A stretch of DNA of 64,000 nt from NCBI GenBank assembly GCA_004028505.1, contig MTKO01000102.1, forward strand, positions 1 through 64,000, in the 5' to 3' direction. Positions within the stretch are counted from its first letter, which is position 1, and the number at the start of each line of letters is the position of its first letter. The notes beneath the pieces were generated by a model. That model saw only the letters and a list, made by a program, of their open reading frames with translations. It made no database searches and was not told the DNA's origin. Both the position numbers and the translations under genes were made by a program. This DNA is from Candidatus Electrothrix aarhusensis. GTDB lineage: Bacteria; Desulfobacterota; Desulfobulbia; Desulfobulbales; Desulfobulbaceae. Below, one piece after another: positions 18,116-30,295 of this stretch.

Positions 18116-18265
18116 ATGAGAGATATAATCACGCTTGCCTGCATGGAATGCAAGCAAAGGAATTATACGACGACAAAAAACAAAAGAACAATACCTCATA
18201 AGCTTGAGCTGAAAAAATACTGTCCTTTTTGCAGAACACATACTGTACACAAGGAAACAAAGTAG
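18116..18265 (+). CDS. rpmG: 50S ribosomal protein L33
   Basis: This 49-residue protein begins [20 protein letters not shown] and ends [17 protein letters not shown]. It is the zinc-binding form of L33, with two CxxC pairs (CMEC and CPFC). AGGGGG lies upstream. It sits in its usual place between tuf and tRNA-Trp/secE. Confidence 0.95.
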   Translation: MRDIITLACMECKQRNYTTTKNKRTIPHKLELKKYCPFCRTHTVHKETK

Positions 18266-18324
18266 TTTTTACAGCGAGTAGTAAAAGGTAGTTACGCAGG
18301 TAAAATTCGTAGCGAATGTTGTGC

Positions 18325-18401
18325 AGGCCAGTAGCTCTAATTGGTAGAGCATCGGACTCCAAATCCGAGTGCTGGGGGTTCGAGTCCCTCCTGGCCTGCC
18401 A
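18325..18401 (+). tRNA. tRNA-Trp (anticodon CCA)
   Basis: Acceptor AGGCCAG/CTGGCCT, anticodon stem CGGAC-type/ATCCG with CCA in the loop, T-arm GTTCGAGTC and an encoded terminal CCA. The tuf-rpmG-tRNA-Trp-secE order is common in bacteria. Confidence 0.95.
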
Positions 18402-18428
18402 TTTTTTTCTGCTGGGTGCTGAAAGGAA

Positions 18429-18686
18429 ATGTCAAATAAAAAAAAGAAAAGTACTGCAAAGAGTGGTTCCGGGGATGATAATGCATCGTCCTTTTTCCTT
18501 GCTCCGGGAAACATTCGTCGTTTTTATCATGAAGTAGTTGTTGAATTTAAAAAAATTGTCTGGCCTGACCGGAAGGTGACCTTTGGTTTGTCGGGTTTTG
18601 TCATTTTATTGACTGTGCTACTTTCCGTATATCTGGGAGCTGTAGATTTGATTCTCGGGAAGTTGGTAGGGCTAGTTCTACAATAG
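18429..18686 (+). CDS. secE: Preprotein translocase subunit SecE
   Basis: SecE stabilises SecY in the translocon. The 85-residue product has a polar, Lys/Ser-rich start (~1-25), the conserved amphipathic segment EFKKIVWPDRKVT (~39-51) and one membrane helix (~53-80). That is the short single-helix form. AAAGGAA precedes the ATG. nusG begins 14 bases after the stop. Confidence 0.95.
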   Translation: MSNKKKKSTAKSGSGDDNASSFFLAPGNIRRFYHEVVVEFKKIVWPDRKVTFGLSGFVILLTVLLSVYLGAVDLILGKLVGLVLQ

Positions 18687-18700
18687 GCATTAGGCATATC

Positions 18701-19267
18701 ATGGCAAAGAAATGGTATATAGTTCACACTCATACCGGTTTTGAGGTGAAGGTTAAAGCAACGCTTGAAGATAATATCAGGCAAGCTGGCCAAGGGGAAA
18801 TTTTTGGTGATGTTTTAGTTCCCACCGAACAGGTAGTCGAGATGGTTAAGGGAGAGCGAAAAACTTCAGAGCGTAAGTTTTTTCCCGGCTATATACTTGT
18901 GCAAATGGAAATGAATGAACATTCCTGGCACACGGTTATGGAAACCCAACGCGTTACCGGTTTTGTCGGTGTGAACAGTGGTCAGGGAGCAGCTGCCGGT
19001 GGTCAAGTTTACAAGTTGATTCCTTCGCTAACAGAGCAGGAAGCGAATAAAATTATCATGCGCATAGAAGAAGGCGCTGAGAAACCCATACCCAAGGTTA
19101 TTTTTGAGGTGGGTGATATTGTTCGGGTGACTGAAGGTCCTTTTGCGAATTTTGAAGGAACGGTAGACGAGGTTTTTCCTGATAAAGGGAGAGTTCGAGT
19201 GATGGTCTCTATCTTCGGGCGTTCAACCCCGGTTGAGCTAGAGTATATGCAGGTAAGCAATAATTAA
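18701..19267 (+). CDS. nusG: Transcription termination/antitermination factor NusG
   Basis: NusG binds RNA polymerase and couples it to Rho or the ribosome. The 188 residues comprise the NGN domain ([20 protein letters not shown], then [11 protein letters not shown] and [11 protein letters not shown]) and a C-terminal KOW domain ([20 protein letters not shown], ~131-150). It is cotranscribed with secE and followed 31 bases later by rplK. Confidence 0.97.
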   Translation: MAKKWYIVHTHTGFEVKVKATLEDNIRQAGQGEIFGDVLVPTEQVVEMVKGERKTSERKFFPGYILVQMEMNEHSWHTVMETQRVTGFVGVNSGQGAAAGGQVYKLIPSLTEQEANKIIMRIEEGAEKPIPKVIFEVGDIVRVTEGPFANFEGTVDEVFPDKGRVRVMVSIFGRSTPVELEYMQVSNN

Positions 19268-19298
19268 AAACTCCAGATGGTCCGTGGAGGAGTGAATC

Positions 19299-19724
19299 AT
19301 GGCAAAGAAAATTCAATCATACATAAAGTTGCAAATACCGGCTGGAAAGGCAAATCCGTCTCCCCCGGTAGGGCCAGCTTTGGGTCAGCACGGTGTAAAC
19401 ATCATGGACTTCTGCAAGGCCTTCAATGCGAAGACCCAGTCAGAAGGTGATATGATCATTCCTGTTGTTATTTCAGTTTATAATGATCGTTCATTTAGTT
19501 TTATTACAAAGACGCCGCCCGCATCTGTGCTTCTTTTTAAAGCTGCTGGCCTGCAAAAAGGATCCAGTAACCCGAAAAAAGAACGCGTTGCTGAGATCGG
19601 AAGAGATAAAATTAAAGAGATTGCTGAACTCAAGATGCCTGATCTGAACGCATACAGTGTTGAGCAGGCAATGAAAATTGTAGAAGGAACTGCTCGGAGT
19701 TGCGGAATCACCGTCGTTGATTGA
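19299..19724 (+). CDS. rplK: 50S ribosomal protein L11
   Basis: L11 forms part of the GTPase-associated centre. The 141 residues begin [20 protein letters not shown] and include the [18 protein letters not shown] motif of the family, then the C-terminal rRNA-binding domain ([10 protein letters not shown] end). A GTGGAGG site precedes it. Confidence 0.98.
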   Translation: MAKKIQSYIKLQIPAGKANPSPPVGPALGQHGVNIMDFCKAFNAKTQSEGDMIIPVVISVYNDRSFSFITKTPPASVLLFKAAGLQKGSSNPKKERVAEIGRDKIKEIAELKMPDLNAYSVEQAMKIVEGTARSCGITVVD

Positions 19725-19804
19725 GTCAGTTTATAGCAGATTTATTTTTCGTTCGTACCACGTCTGTTTATTGAGAGGATGTGGGAGACAAATAGAGGTT
19801 GATT

Positions 19805-20512
19805 ATGCCGAAACATGGTAAGCAGTACCGAAAAGCAGCTGAAGGGATTGAGAGAGGCGTTCTGTACTCTTTGGAAGATGCCGTCAACCTTTTGCTTGCA
19901 AACAACTGCGCAAAATTTGATGAATCAATTGATGTTGCCGTTCGTCTGGGAATTGATCCTCGGCACGCAGATCAAATGGTTCGCGCTTCCGTTATCCTGC
20001 CGAATGGTACAGGTAAGGACGTACGCGTCCTCGTTTTTGCTAAAGGTGAGAAAGAGGCAGAGGCCTTGGCGGCAGGTGCTGATTATGCTGGCTCTGAGGA
20101 GTTGGTGAAGAAAATTAAAGAAGGTTGGCTAGAGTTTGATAAAACAATAGCAACTCCTGACATGATGGGCGAGGTGGGTAAGATCGGTCGCGTTTTAGGT
20201 CCGAGAAATTTGATGCCCAATGCTAAGCTCGGTTCTGTTACCTTTGATATTGAGCGCGTTGTTCAGGAAACAAAAAAGGGAAAAGTAGATTTTAAGTCTG
20301 ATAAGGCAGGGATCATCCACGCGTTGATCGGTAAACGTTCCTTTGGACCTGAAAAGCTGGTAGCAAATATTGCTCATTTTGTTGATAAATTGATACAGCT
20401 GAAGCCCTCGACAAGCAAGGGTGTATATCTGCGATCAATAAGCCTGTCGAGTACTATGGGGCCTAGTGTTAAGATTGACACAATGCAGATTCGTGCCTTA
20501 ATCAAGGCCTGA
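19805..20512 (+). CDS. rplA: 50S ribosomal protein L1
   Basis: L1 forms the mobile L1 stalk. The 235-residue product starts MPKHGKQYRKAAEG; the ATG at 19805 has AGAGG six bases upstream and is preferred to the in-frame TTG two codons earlier. The family motif VGKIGRVLGPRNLMPNAK is at ~123-140. It is in the standard rplKA pair, and L1 is known to repress that pair in other bacteria. Confidence 0.97.
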   Translation: MPKHGKQYRKAAEGIERGVLYSLEDAVNLLLANNCAKFDESIDVAVRLGIDPRHADQMVRASVILPNGTGKDVRVLVFAKGEKEAEALAAGADYAGSEELVKKIKEGWLEFDKTIATPDMMGEVGKIGRVLGPRNLMPNAKLGSVTFDIERVVQETKKGKVDFKSDKAGIIHALIGKRSFGPEKLVANIAHFVDKLIQLKPSTSKGVYLRSISLSSTMGPSVKIDTMQIRALIKA

Positions 20513-20519
20513 TTTATTC

Positions 20520-20808
20520 TTCACTCGTCTCTTTATGAAAAATGAGGAGACCGAGTGAAATTTTGTATGTTTCGAAAAGAAGAAGTTATTTCGTTACAAG
20601 AGTTGAGAGTAACGTTGTTTTTATAGCTTGGGACGGTCAAAGATAGCAGGTACAGTTCTGTTTAATAATCATTAGGTTGCCAGCCGAGACCAGTGAATTC
20701 CTTTCAAACGTATTATGTTCGCTTGCTGCGTTTGGAAAGAATTAATAACACATTTCATTCCTGTTGTTCTGCGACAATCCCGTGCCTAATTTCTAGGAGG
20801 TGTAACAG
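20520..20808 (+). promoter_or_regulatory. rplA-rplJ gap: hairpin and probable L10 leader
   Basis: The gap begins with a hairpin (TTCACTCG 20520-20527 with CGAGTGAA 20552-20559, inner GTCTC/GAGAC pairing) followed by ATTTT, a possible partial terminator. From about 20640 the sequence AGATAGCAGGTAC...TTAGGTTGCCAGCCGAGACC resembles the L10(L12)-binding leader that autoregulates rplJL in many bacteria. Near 20700-20742 a further stem pairs CTTTC.AAACG with CGTTTGGAAAG. Position and partial motif support the call; the fold was not computed. Confidence 0.5.
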
Positions 20809-21327
20809 TTGAATCGCGAAAGTAAGGCGAAAAAGGTAGATGAGCTCAAAGATACCTTTGCCAATGCCAAGTTCGCAGTAGTAGCTGATTACCGCGGATT
20901 AAAAGTAACTGAATTTGAGCAACTTCGTGTTTCTCTGCGTGAGCAGGGAGGGCAGATTCAGGTTGCCAAGAATACCCTTCTTAAACTGGCTGTACAGGGT
21001 ACAGAGTTTGAGGGGTTAACGCAGGACTTCACTGGTACGACAGCAGTCGCGGTGAGTTTTGACGAGCCTGTGGGAGCAGCTAAAGCCTTAGCTGATTTTT
21101 CAAAGGAAAATGAAGCACTGGTTGTGCGCTCAGCAATGTTTGAAGGAAAAATGTTGAGTGCTGATGACATGGTTGCTCTGTCAAAACTGCCGAGCAAAGA
21201 GCAGCTGCTTGGTCAGTTGTGTGGCGTGCTTGCCGCAGTACCGACAAAACTTGTCCGTACATTGAATGCTGCGCCCAGTAATTTGGTCTATGCGCTGCAG
21301 GCGATAAAAGATCAGAAAGAAAATTAA
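20809..21327 (+). CDS. rplJ: 50S ribosomal protein L10
   Basis: L10 anchors the L7/L12 stalk. The 172 residues begin with a TTG start (TTG AAT CGC GAA, NRESKAKKVDELKD) placed 9 bases after AGGAGG. No ATG is in a suitable place, so TTG is well supported. The N-terminal domain carries FAVVADYRGLKVTEFEQLR, and the C-terminal helix that binds L12 dimers is present (AAPSNLVYALQAIKDQKE). Confidence 0.96.
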   Translation: MNRESKAKKVDELKDTFANAKFAVVADYRGLKVTEFEQLRVSLREQGGQIQVAKNTLLKLAVQGTEFEGLTQDFTGTTAVAVSFDEPVGAAKALADFSKENEALVVRSAMFEGKMLSADDMVALSKLPSKEQLLGQLCGVLAAVPTKLVRTLNAAPSNLVYALQAIKDQKEN

Positions 21328-21357
21328 GCTATTTTTTTATATCCGGAGGAATGAAAG

Positions 21358-21734
21358 ATGTCTGAAGCTATTGAGCAGGTAGTAGAACTTGTAGAGAAAA
21401 TGACCCTTCTTGAGGTTGCTGAACTGGTTACAGCCTTGGAAGATAAGTTTGGTGTTTCCGCAGCTGCCCCCGTTGCTATGGCTGCAATGCCTGGTGATGC
21501 TGGCGGAGCTGCTGCTGCCGAGCAGACAGAGTTTGACGCTGTTCTGACAGTTACCGGTGATCAGAAGATCAAGGTCATTAAAGAGGTACGTGGTATTACC
21601 GCTCTCGGTCTCAAAGAGGCAAAAGCCTGGTAGAAAGTGTACCTGCTCCTATCAAAGAAGGAGTTACCAAGGAAGAAGCCGAAGAGATCAAAGGAAAGAT
21701 TGAAGCCGTAGGTGGTACTGTAGAAATTAAGTAA
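21358..21734 (+). CDS. rplL: 50S ribosomal protein L7/L12, frameshifted near its end
   Basis: L7/L12 is the multicopy stalk protein that recruits translation GTPases. The first 90 residues read normally: dimerisation domain, Ala-rich hinge [20 protein letters not shown] and [21 protein letters not shown]. At ~21627 the frame then hits TGG TAG. Adding one base (GCC-TGG to GCC-CTG-G) restores [18 protein letters not shown] and a normal end [10 protein letters not shown] at 21734, total ~125 residues. Because this C-terminal domain is essential, the missing C in a CC(C) run is very probably a sequence error. Confidence 0.93.
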
Positions 21735-21788
21735 CCGGGCAGCTTCAGCTGTTTGTGGCTGAGAGTATTTGTCAGTCAGGATGTTTTT

Positions 21789-21901
21789 AGTAACGCTATG
21801 GGGGAGTCTCCCTCGTGGCGTTACTGCGTTTGTGGACCGGCCAACGAGTTACATTGTATCCAAGGATGGTGAGAAGACTCATGGATAGGATTCAACTCGT
21901 T
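21789..21901 (+). promoter_or_regulatory. Hairpins in the rplL-rpoB gap
   Basis: AGTAACGC (21789-21796) pairs with GCGTTACT (21818-21825), with an inner GGGGAG/CTCCC stem. A second, longer fold pairs AACGAGTT (21843-21850) with AACTCGTT (21894-21901) and TATCC (21857-21861) with GGATA (21883-21887), ending 40 bases before the rpoB start. By analogy with E. coli the first may be an RNase III-type processing site between rplL and rpoB. Function is inferred. Confidence 0.5.
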
Positions 21902-21941
21902 GTTAAAGCTGAATTTTGCAGATAGTATACAAGAGGGGATC

Positions 21942-24900
21942 ATGAAAAGAGTACGCAAGGGATTTGCCAAAACACGCAAGCTTGTAGAACCACCGCATCT
22001 TATTGCTATGCAGCGGCACTCCTATGACCGTTTTCTGCAGATGAATGTTGATCCGTCTCAGCGAGAAGATGTCGGTCTGCAGGCAATTTTTAGCAACATT
22101 TTCCCGATAAGCGATTTTAACGGACTCTGTACTCTGGAGTTTGTGAATTATTCATTCGGAGAACATAAATATACTGTTTCCGAATGTATCGAACGAGGGA
22201 TGACCTATGAGGTCCCTGTCAAAATAACAGTCCGCCTAATTACCTTTGAGATTGATGAGGAGACGGGTGTGCAGACCGTCCGCGACATTAAGGAGCAGGA
22301 AGTCTTTCTTGGTTCGCTCCCTCTGATGACCGATGACGGTGTCTTTATAATAAACGGAACAGAGCGAGTTATTGTTAATCAACTTCAGCGCTCTCCGGGA
22401 CTTTTTTACACCCATGATAACGGTAAATCCCATGTTTCGAATAAACGTCTTTATTCCGCACGAATTATTCCGGTGCGCGGTTCCTGGCTTGATTTTGAGT
22501 TTGACATAAAAGATGTTCTCCATGTCCGTATCGACAGAAGGCGTAAGCTTCCGGTAACGACCCTGCTCAGAGCTCTCGGTTACACCGATGAGGAGTTGCT
22601 GCGAGAATTTTATCCTGTAGATACTGTCCAGGTACTGGAAAACAGTTTCAGAATTCTTTTTCAGCCAGAAACTTTTATCGGCCAGCGTCTGTCCACAGAT
22701 CTGGTGAATCCGGCAGACGGAGAAGTGCTCGCGAAAAAAGGAAGAAAAATTTCCAAGGCCTTGGCAAAAAGAATTGCAAAGGCCGGTATAGAGTCTATAG
22801 AGTTCTCTGATGAAGAACTCCTTGATCGGGTGCTAGTAATCGATCTGCTCCATCCTGAAACCGGAGAAGTACTGGCTAAATGCAATGACCGGTTGACCGA
22901 GGAACTGATTGAAACCATACGGGCGAATAATATAGCCAGCTTTGAAGTCCTCTATATAGACAATGTGAATATTTCTGAATCATTCAGAAAAACCTTGTCT
23001 GTTGATAAAGTTAAGGACGGCGATCAGGCTTTGATCGAGATCTATCGACGACTCAGGCCCTCCAGCCCTCCTACTGTTGAAATTGCTCAGGAGTTTTTTA
23101 ATAAACTCTTTTACGATCCCGCCACCTATGATCTTTCTGTTGTAGGGCGTTACAAGATTAACTCTAAGCTTGGTCTTGATACGCCGATAGAGCATCGCAC
23201 TCTGACCAAGGAAGATATTGTTCTCGGCGTGAAGCATCTGGTTCGACTGAAGGATGAGCTACGCGAGGGTGATGATATTGATCATCTCGGTAATCGTCGG
23301 GTACGTACAGTTGGTGAGCTCTGCGAAAACCAGTACAGGATGGGTCTTGTTCGTATGGAACGGGCGATTAAGGAGCGGATGAACCTTCAGGAAGTTGAAA
23401 CCCTGATGCCCCATGATCTGGTGAATCCTAAGCCTGTGACTTCAGCTGTGAAAGAATTTTTTGCTACCTCACAGCTCTCGCAGTTTATGGATCAGACCAA
23501 CCCTCTTTCCGAGGTGACCCATAAGCGGCGCCTGTCGGCATTAGGACCGGGCGGTCTGACCAGAGAGCGAGCTGGCTTTGAGGTACGCGATGTTCATCCT
23601 ACGCATTACGGTCGTATTTGTCCGGTTGAAACACCTGAGGGGCCGAACATCGGACTTATCGTGTCGTTAGCAACCTATGCAAAGGTGAATGCCTACGGTT
23701 TTATAGAGTCTCCCTACCGTGTGGTTAAGGATCGTAAGGTCACAAATGAAATTAAAGATTATACCGCTCTTCAGGAACAGGGCAATGTAGTTGCTCCGGC
23801 CAACATCTATGTGGGTGAGGACGGAATGATTATTGATGATACATTGATTGCCCGTATGGACGGTGAGGTTGTTACGGTTCCTTCTGATGAAGTAACGGCG
23901 ATGGATATTGCGCCGAATCAGCTGGTTTCCGTTGCGGCTTCCTTGATTCCTTTCCTGGAAAACGATGATGCTAACCGGGCCTTGATGGGATCCAACATGC
24001 AGCGTCAGGCTGTACCGCTTCTTAAACCGGCGTCTCCTCTTGTCGGAACAGGGGTTGAGAAGAACTTGGCTCAGGATTCAGGGGCCTGTCTGTTGGCTGG
24101 TGGTGATGGTGTGGTGGAAGAGGTTGACGCCAATCGAGTGGTGATTCGCTACGATGAGCCGGGTACAGATAATTTTGATACCGGAATTGGTGTCTACCGT
24201 CTTTCAAAGTATAAGAAGACAAACCAGAATACCTGTTTTAATCAGAAGCCGTTGATCCTGCCCGGTACACGAGTAAAAAAAGGGGATGTACTGGCAGATG
24301 GCCCCTCCACCGAGATGGGCGAGCTTGCTCTGGGGAAAAATGTAACCATCGCTTTTATGCCTTGGCGTGGATACAACTTTGAAGACTCCATTCTGATTAA
24401 TGAGCGTCTCCTGAAAGAGGATACCTTTACCTCGGTTCACATTGAGATATTTGATGTGGTGGCCCGTGATACAAAGTTGGGTAAGGAAGAGATTACCCGT
24501 GATATTCCTAATATAGGTGATGAAGCTCTGCGCAATCTTGACGACTCTGGAATTATCCAGATCGGTGCGGAGATTCATGCTGGCGATATGCTGGTCGGCA
24601 AGGTAACTCCGAAAGGAGAGACCATGTTGTCGCCTGAGGAAAAACTTCTGCGAGCCATTTTTGGGGAGAAAGCAGGCGATGTAAAGGATACTTCACTGAG
24701 AGTACCTCCTGGTGTAGAGGGTGTGGTTATCGACGCAAAGGTCTTTTCCCGGAAAGGCGTGGACAAAGATGAGCGCAGCTTGGTCATTGAGGAACAGGAA
24801 CTCAGTCGCCTTAATCGAGATAAGGAAGATGAACTCCACAGTCTGAAAAACGGGGTTCGTAGAAGGTTATGCGACCTGATAGTGAATCGGACGACCAAAA

Positions 24901-26030
24901 AGGACATCCTTGATGCAGACGGTAATCTGATTCTTCCTCTTGGCAAAAAACTCACTGAAGAAAGTCTTGATGCCGTGGAGTTTGATCAGCTGCGTGCCCT
25001 TGATTTTTCAGAACGGGCCAAGTACGAGGATGATCTGGAGGATGTTTTTAATAACTACTCCCGTCAGGCTCAGGTTGTTCGTGAGCGCTATGAAGGTATT
25101 GTCGCCAGTATGGAAAAAGGTGATGACTTGCCTCCGGGCGTGGTCAAAATGGTGAAGATCTATGTCGCCACCAAGCGTAAGTTGGCTGTGGGCGATAAAA
25201 TGGCTGGGCGACATGGAAACAAGGGTGTTGTTTCTCGGTTGCTGCCGGAAGAGGATATGCCGTTTTTTGCTGATGGAACCACAGTTGATGTGGTTTTGAA
25301 TCCTCTGGGTGTTCCCTCGCGTATGAATGTCGGTCAGGTGCTTGAGTGTCATCTGGGATTTGCTGCCAAACGTCTGGGAGAGCAGGTCCAGAAACTGGCT
25401 CTTGCTTACGAGGTTGAGCAGGTCAAGGATCGCCTCCAGACAATTTATTCTGAGGAAGAGTATACCGCAATCACCAGTGGCCTCTCAGATGATGAGCTGA
25501 TTGATAAGATACGAAAGTACGGCCACGGCATCCATATGGCCACACCGGTCTTTGATGGTGCTACCGAGGCGGAGATTCGTAATATGCTCATAGAAGCCGG
25601 AGTGGATGAGGTAGGACAATCCACTTTGTATGATGGGCTTACCGGAGATAAGTTTGATAATAAGGTGACAGTCGGTGTTATGTATATGCTCAAACTGCAT
25701 CATTTGGTAGATAATAAGATTCATGCTCGCTCCACAGGACCGTACTCTTTGGTCACGCAGCAGCCTTTGGGTGGAAAGGCCCAATTCGGCGGGCAGCGAC
25801 TCGGAGAGATGGAAGTCTGGGCTATGGAGTCGTACGGCGCCGCTTATACCTTGAAAGAATTTCTTACCGTCAAATCTGATGATGTTGAAGGAAGAACCTC
25901 AATGTATGAAAAGATTGTCAAGGGCAATAATTTCCTTGATGCTGGGTTGCCCGAGTCCTTTCATGTTCTGGTGAAAGAACTGAAAGGGCTGTGTCTGAAT
26001 GTTGAACTGTTATCGACGGATGATAAATAA
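21942..26030 (+). CDS. rpoB: DNA-directed RNA polymerase beta subunit
   Basis: RpoB is the second-largest RNA polymerase subunit. The gene is 1362 codons and intact. The start ATG at 21942 ([20 protein letters not shown]) has AGAGGGG ahead; an in-frame TTG at 21900 would add 14 unfamiliar residues and is less likely. The rifampicin region reads [20 protein letters not shown] with the wild-type-looking [20 protein letters not shown]. Near the C-terminus [13 protein letters not shown] and [18 protein letters not shown] are as expected. Confidence 0.98.
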   Translation: MKRVRKGFAKTRKLVEPPHLIAMQRHSYDRFLQMNVDPSQREDVGLQAIFSNIFPISDFNGLCTLEFVNYSFGEHKYTVSECIERGMTYEVPVKITVRLITFEIDEETGVQTVRDIKEQEVFLGSLPLMTDDGVFIINGTERVIVNQLQRSPGLFYTHDNGKSHVSNKRLYSARIIPVRGSWLDFEFDIKDVLHVRIDRRRKLPVTTLLRALGYTDEELLREFYPVDTVQVLENSFRILFQPETFIGQRLSTDLVNPADGEVLAKKGRKISKALAKRIAKAGIESIEFSDEELLDRVLVIDLLHPETGEVLAKCNDRLTEELIETIRANNIASFEVLYIDNVNISESFRKTLSVDKVKDGDQALIEIYRRLRPSSPPTVEIAQEFFNKLFYDPATYDLSVVGRYKINSKLGLDTPIEHRTLTKEDIVLGVKHLVRLKDELREGDDIDHLGNRRVRTVGELCENQYRMGLVRMERAIKERMNLQEVETLMPHDLVNPKPVTSAVKEFFATSQLSQFMDQTNPLSEVTHKRRLSALGPGGLTRERAGFEVRDVHPTHYGRICPVETPEGPNIGLIVSLATYAKVNAYGFIESPYRVVKDRKVTNEIKDYTALQEQGNVVAPANIYVGEDGMIIDDTLIARMDGEVVTVPSDEVTAMDIAPNQLVSVAASLIPFLENDDANRALMGSNMQRQAVPLLKPASPLVGTGVEKNLAQDSGACLLAGGDGVVEEVDANRVVIRYDEPGTDNFDTGIGVYRLSKYKKTNQNTCFNQKPLILPGTRVKKGDVLADGPSTEMGELALGKNVTIAFMPWRGYNFEDSILINERLLKEDTFTSVHIEIFDVVARDTKLGKEEITRDIPNIGDEALRNLDDSGIIQIGAEIHAGDMLVGKVTPKGETMLSPEEKLLRAIFGEKAGDVKDTSLRVPPGVEGVVIDAKVFSRKGVDKDERSLVIEEQELSRLNRDKEDELHSLKNGVRRRLCDLIVNRTTKKDILDADGNLILPLGKKLTEESLDAVEFDQLRALDFSERAKYEDDLEDVFNNYSRQAQVVRERYEGIVASMEKGDDLPPGVVKMVKIYVATKRKLAVGDKMAGRHGNKGVVSRLLPEEDMPFFADGTTVDVVLNPLGVPSRMNVGQVLECHLGFAAKRLGEQVQKLALAYEVEQVKDRLQTIYSEEEYTAITSGLSDDELIDKIRKYGHGIHMATPVFDGATEAEIRNMLIEAGVDEVGQSTLYDGLTGDKFDNKVTVGVMYMLKLHHLVDNKIHARSTGPYSLVTQQPLGGKAQFGGQRLGEMEVWAMESYGAAYTLKEFLTVKSDDVEGRTSMYEKIVKGNNFLDAGLPESFHVLVKELKGLCLNVELLSTDDK

Positions 26031-26131
26031 CAGAACGCACAGGCAATAACGTAGCAACCGAGCATTTATAGATTATGATTTTGAAAGCAGCAGATATATT
26101 GCTGCGGCATTAACAGGGGAGGGTAATCTTC

Positions 26132-29100
26132 GTGGAAGAACTGTTCAGCTTTTTTAACAAGCCGAAAGGACCGCTTGTTTTTGACAAGGTTAAAATTTCC
26201 CTTGCGTCACCGGCAAAGATACTTGAGTGGTCCCATGGTGAAGTGAAAAAGCCTGAGACCATTAACTACCGTACCTTCAAGCCGGAACGGGACGGATTAT
26301 TCTGCGCCAAGATATTCGGGCCTGTTAAGGATTACGAGTGTAATTGCGGAAAGTATAAACGCATGAAGCATAGGGGAGTGGTCTGTGAAAAATGCGGTGT
26401 TGAGGTTATTCAGTCCAAAGTTCGGCGAGAACGCCTCGGACATATTAAATTAGCCGCTCCTGTTGCACATATCTGGTTTCTCAAATCATTGCCCACGAAA
26501 ATTGGGTCAATACTGGATATGACCCTCAAAGAGATGGAGCGGATACTGTACTTTGAGTCCTACGCAGTTGTTCGTTCTGGGGTGGAGAGCATCCCACCTG
26601 GAACTTTGCTGAATGAGGAACAGTATCAGGAGGCACTGGAGCAATTTCCTGGGGAATTTGAAGTCGGTATCGGTGCTGAAGCGATTCGCGATATGCTGAA
26701 GGAACTGGATCTTGTTGAACTGTCCACACAGTTGCGCAGGGAGATGAAGGAAACCGGTTCTGTTACCAAACGTACTAAGCTTGGCAAGCGCTTGAATGTT
26801 GCTGAAGCATTTCGTGATTCCGGTAATCGTCCTGAATGGATGATTTTGGAAGTTGTCCCTGTTCTGCCCCCGGACTTACGTCCTCTCGTGCCGCTGGAAG
26901 GCGGTCGTTTTGCAACCTCTGATTTGAACGATTTATATCGTCGGGTCATTAACCGCAATAACCGTCTGAAGCGCCTGTTGGAGCTGGATGCGCCGGATAT
27001 TATTATTCGGAACGAAAAACGGATGCTGCAAGAAGCAGTTGACGTTCTTTTTGATAATGGACGGCGAGGTCGTACCATCACCGGACCGAATAAACGTCCG
27101 CTCAAGTCGTTGTCCGACATGCTCAAAGGAAAGCAGGGGCGTTTTCGCCAGAACCTGTTGGGTAAGCGTGTTGACTACTCCGGTCGTTCGGTTATTGTGG
27201 TTGGTCCTCATCTCCGTCTGCATCAATGCGGTCTGCCCAAGAAAATGGCTCAGGAGCTTTTTAAGCCTTTTATTTATAATAAGCTTGAAACATTAGGCTA
27301 TGTAACGACCATTAAGAGTGCCCGCAAGATGGTGGAAAAGGGTGCCAAAGAGGTATGGGATGTCCTTGATGATATCGTCCGCGAGTACCCTGTTATTCTA
27401 AACCGTGCACCAACGCTGCATAGGCTTGGTATGCAGGCCTTTGAGGTTGTTCTCATAGAGGGTAAGGCTATTCAGCTCCACCCCTTGGTCTGTTCTGCCT
27501 TTAATGCCGACTTTGACGGCGACCAGATGGCAGTGCATCTTCCCTTGTCGGTGGAAGCCCAGGTTGAAGCTAGGGTTCTGATGATGTCCACTAATAATAT
27601 TCTGTCTCCGGCCAGCGGTAGCCCGGTCATTATACCAAGCCAGGATATTGTCCTCGGTTTGTATTATATGACCAGAGAGCGCTACGCCGTTGCCGGTGAA
27701 GGAATGATTTTCAGCTGTCCTGCTGAAGCTCGGATGGCCTATGATCATGGTGCGGCGCATCTCCAGGCAAGGGTCAAGGTTCGCCTGAAGGGTGAATTGG
27801 TTGCAACAACGATTGGAAGAATTATCGTTGGTGAGCTTCTGCCCGAGACCGTTCCTTTTGCCGTCGTCAATAAGGAACTTTCTAAGAAAGAGCTGGGTTT
27901 TCTGGTGGATTACACCTACCGCCATGCCGGAACAAAGGATACGGTTATTCTTGCGGATCGTCTGAAGGATCTAGGCTATGAGCAGGCCACACAGGCGGGG
28001 ATTTCCATCTGCATTAATGACATGAAGATTCCGGTCAACAAAGAGGAATTTGTTGAAGAGTCTGAGCGTAAGGCGGCGGAAGTTGACGAGCAGTATTCGG
28101 ACGGTCTGATCACTGATGGTGAGAAATATAATAAGATCGTTGATATTTGGTCAAAAGCAACGGATAAAATTACGCAGGAAATGATGGAAGAGATGTCTGT
28201 GGATTATGTCCCGGACGGAAAAGGGAATGTGCAGGAACTCAAGAGCTTTAACTCGGTCTATATCATGGCCGACTCCGGTGCTCGTGGTTCGAAGGATCAG
28301 ATCAGGCAGCTGGCCGGTATGCGTGGCTTGATGGCGAAACCTTCCGGTGCTATTATTGAAACGCCGATTAAGGCAAACTTCCGCGAAGGCCTATCCGTTC
28401 TTGAGTATTTTATTTCCACGCATGGTGCTCGTAAAGGTCTTGCAGATACAGCTTTGAAGACAGCAAACTCCGGGTATCTGACAAGACGATTAGTTGACGT
28501 TGCCCAGGATTCCACGATTGTAGAGAAGGACTGTAGTACAATGCGCTACACGGTTGCCGAGCCTCTTCTGGATGGTGGCGAAGTTATTGTTCGTATTGGT
28601 GAGCGGATTCTTGGTCGAGTGGCAAGTGATGATATTGTTGACCCGGAATCTGGTGAAATCATCGTTGAGATGGATGAAGAAATCACTGAGGAAAAGGTTG
28701 AAGCCATTGAAGCCGCTGCAATTGATAGGGTAAGAATTCGTTCGGTACTGACCTGTGAATCACGGCGTGGTGTTTGTGCCAAGTGCTATGGTCGTGACCT
28801 CGGACGCGGTCATATGGTGAATATCGGTGAAGCGGTCGGTATTATCGCTGCCCAGTCCATTGGTGAACCAGGCACCCAGCTGACCATGCGTACCTTTCAT
28901 ATTGGTGGTACTGCAAGTCGATCCGTTGAACAGGCTGAAATTCGCAGCCAGCGCAGCGGTATTGTGCGCTACAAGGGATTGCATTCGGTAACCAATTCTA
29001 TCGGGTTCGAGGTGGTTATGAACCGTAATGCAGAAATTACCGTTGTTGACGACCAGGATGTGAACAGAGAGCGTTTTGCTGTTCCTTACGGTGCTGAAGT

Positions 29101-30187
29101 ACGGGTTGCTGACGGCGCAAGAGTTGAGCCTGGGACTGTGATTGCTGATTGGGACGCCTTTGCTATTCCTATTGTTGCTGAGGCACCGGGTCGGATTAAG
29201 TACGGCGATATCATTGAGGGTGATACCATGCAGGAGCGTGTTGATCAGGTTACCGGAAAGGTCTCTAGGGTCATTATTCACGCCACAACGGCTAAGCACT
29301 CCAGCCCGAGAATTTCTTTGAAGGACGGTCGCGGTCGTACTATTAAGTTGCATGATGCTGAGCACGAGGCCCGTTATCCGTTACCGGTTGGCTCAATTAT
29401 ATCGGTAGATGAGGGGGCAGAGGTTACGGCAGGTACCGTGGTGGCAAAGATTCCACGCGAAACCACCAAGACGAAGGATATTACAGGTGGTTTGCCACGA
29501 GTTGCAGAGCTTTTTGAGGTGCGTAAACCCAAGGAGCTGGCCATTGTTACAGAAATTGACGGTCGGATCAGCTTTGGCAAGGAGCTGAAAGGCAAGCGGC
29601 GGGTTGTGGTAACACCGGAAACCGGTGAGCAGAGAGAATATTTGGTGCCAAAGGCGAAGCATGTCACGGTTCATGAGGGAGATTATGTCAAGGCCGGTGA
29701 TGCGCTGATGGACGGATCCATTCTTCCTAACGACATCCTGCGGATCAAGGGTGAGGAAGAGCTGGCGCAATTCCTTGTTGATGAGATCCAGGAAGTTTAC
29801 CGCCTCCAAGGTGTTAAAATAAACGACAAGCATATTGAAACCATTGTTCGCCAGATGTTGAAGCGGGTAAGGATTACCGACCCAGGCGATACCAAATTTA
29901 TGCTTGATCAGCTTACGGAAAAATGGATGTTTTACGATGAGAACAAGCGGGTGATGGATGCGGGGCTACAACCAGCCTCTGCTGAACCTCAGTTGTTGGG
30001 GGTAACAAAGGCCTCATTATCTACTGACTCATTTATTTCAGCTGCTTCCTTCCAGGAAACAACCAAGGTTTTGACCAATGCGGCAATGGCCGGAAGAGTC
30101 GATACGCTGGACGGCTTAAAGGAAAACGTTATCATGGGTCGCTTGATTTCAGCTGGAACTGGATTGTCGAGATACAAAATTAATTGA
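26132..30187 (+). CDS. rpoC: DNA-directed RNA polymerase beta' subunit
   Basis: RpoC carries the catalytic Mg2+ site. 1351 residues, unbroken, starting at a GTG ([20 protein letters not shown]) after GGGGAGGG. The N-terminal zinc site is [19 protein letters not shown]; the active-site loop [16 protein letters not shown] is at ~455-470; the second zinc site ([16 protein letters not shown]) is at ~875-890, followed by the [20 protein letters not shown] bridge/trigger region. It is followed by a promoter-like sequence for the str genes. Confidence 0.98.
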   Translation: MEELFSFFNKPKGPLVFDKVKISLASPAKILEWSHGEVKKPETINYRTFKPERDGLFCAKIFGPVKDYECNCGKYKRMKHRGVVCEKCGVEVIQSKVRRERLGHIKLAAPVAHIWFLKSLPTKIGSILDMTLKEMERILYFESYAVVRSGVESIPPGTLLNEEQYQEALEQFPGEFEVGIGAEAIRDMLKELDLVELSTQLRREMKETGSVTKRTKLGKRLNVAEAFRDSGNRPEWMILEVVPVLPPDLRPLVPLEGGRFATSDLNDLYRRVINRNNRLKRLLELDAPDIIIRNEKRMLQEAVDVLFDNGRRGRTITGPNKRPLKSLSDMLKGKQGRFRQNLLGKRVDYSGRSVIVVGPHLRLHQCGLPKKMAQELFKPFIYNKLETLGYVTTIKSARKMVEKGAKEVWDVLDDIVREYPVILNRAPTLHRLGMQAFEVVLIEGKAIQLHPLVCSAFNADFDGDQMAVHLPLSVEAQVEARVLMMSTNNILSPASGSPVIIPSQDIVLGLYYMTRERYAVAGEGMIFSCPAEARMAYDHGAAHLQARVKVRLKGELVATTIGRIIVGELLPETVPFAVVNKELSKKELGFLVDYTYRHAGTKDTVILADRLKDLGYEQATQAGISICINDMKIPVNKEEFVEESERKAAEVDEQYSDGLITDGEKYNKIVDIWSKATDKITQEMMEEMSVDYVPDGKGNVQELKSFNSVYIMADSGARGSKDQIRQLAGMRGLMAKPSGAIIETPIKANFREGLSVLEYFISTHGARKGLADTALKTANSGYLTRRLVDVAQDSTIVEKDCSTMRYTVAEPLLDGGEVIVRIGERILGRVASDDIVDPESGEIIVEMDEEITEEKVEAIEAAAIDRVRIRSVLTCESRRGVCAKCYGRDLGRGHMVNIGEAVGIIAAQSIGEPGTQLTMRTFHIGGTASRSVEQAEIRSQRSGIVRYKGLHSVTNSIGFEVVMNRNAEITVVDDQDVNRERFAVPYGAEVRVADGARVEPGTVIADWDAFAIPIVAEAPGRIKYGDIIEGDTMQERVDQVTGKVSRVIIHATTAKHSSPRISLKDGRGRTIKLHDAEHEARYPLPVGSIISVDEGAEVTAGTVVAKIPRETTKTKDITGGLPRVAELFEVRKPKELAIVTEIDGRISFGKELKGKRRVVVTPETGEQREYLVPKAKHVTVHEGDYVKAGDALMDGSILPNDILRIKGEEELAQFLVDEIQEVYRLQGVKINDKHIETIVRQMLKRVRITDPGDTKFMLDQLTEKWMFYDENKRVMDAGLQPASAEPQLLGVTKASLSTDSFISAASFQETTKVLTNAAMAGRVDTLDGLKENVIMGRLISAGTGLSRYKIN

Positions 30188-30205
30188 CATGTCGATTGTT
30201 TTTGC

Positions 30206-30234
30206 TTGACTCTTAATGTTGGAAATGATATGGT
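30206..30234 (+). promoter_or_regulatory. Candidate promoter of rpsL-rpsG-fusA-tuf
   Basis: TTGACT (30206-30211), a 17-base spacer and TATGGT (30229-30234) lie 61 bases before rpsL, in the only gap between rpoC and rpsL. The -10 is weak (4 of 6). Confidence 0.5.
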
Positions 30235-30295
30235 ACCGACCTGTTGCTTTTTGCGCAGGTAGAGAGTGTATATTTTATTGAAAAGGTAAGGGAAG

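Noticed and set aside
21610-21650. Programmed frameshift in rplL (and in secY, rplC, tsf, rpoA)
   Set aside because: There is no slippery heptamer with a downstream pseudoknot common to the sites, and most breaks are a simple one-base loss in different contexts. A shared recoding device would need a shared signal; error is simpler.
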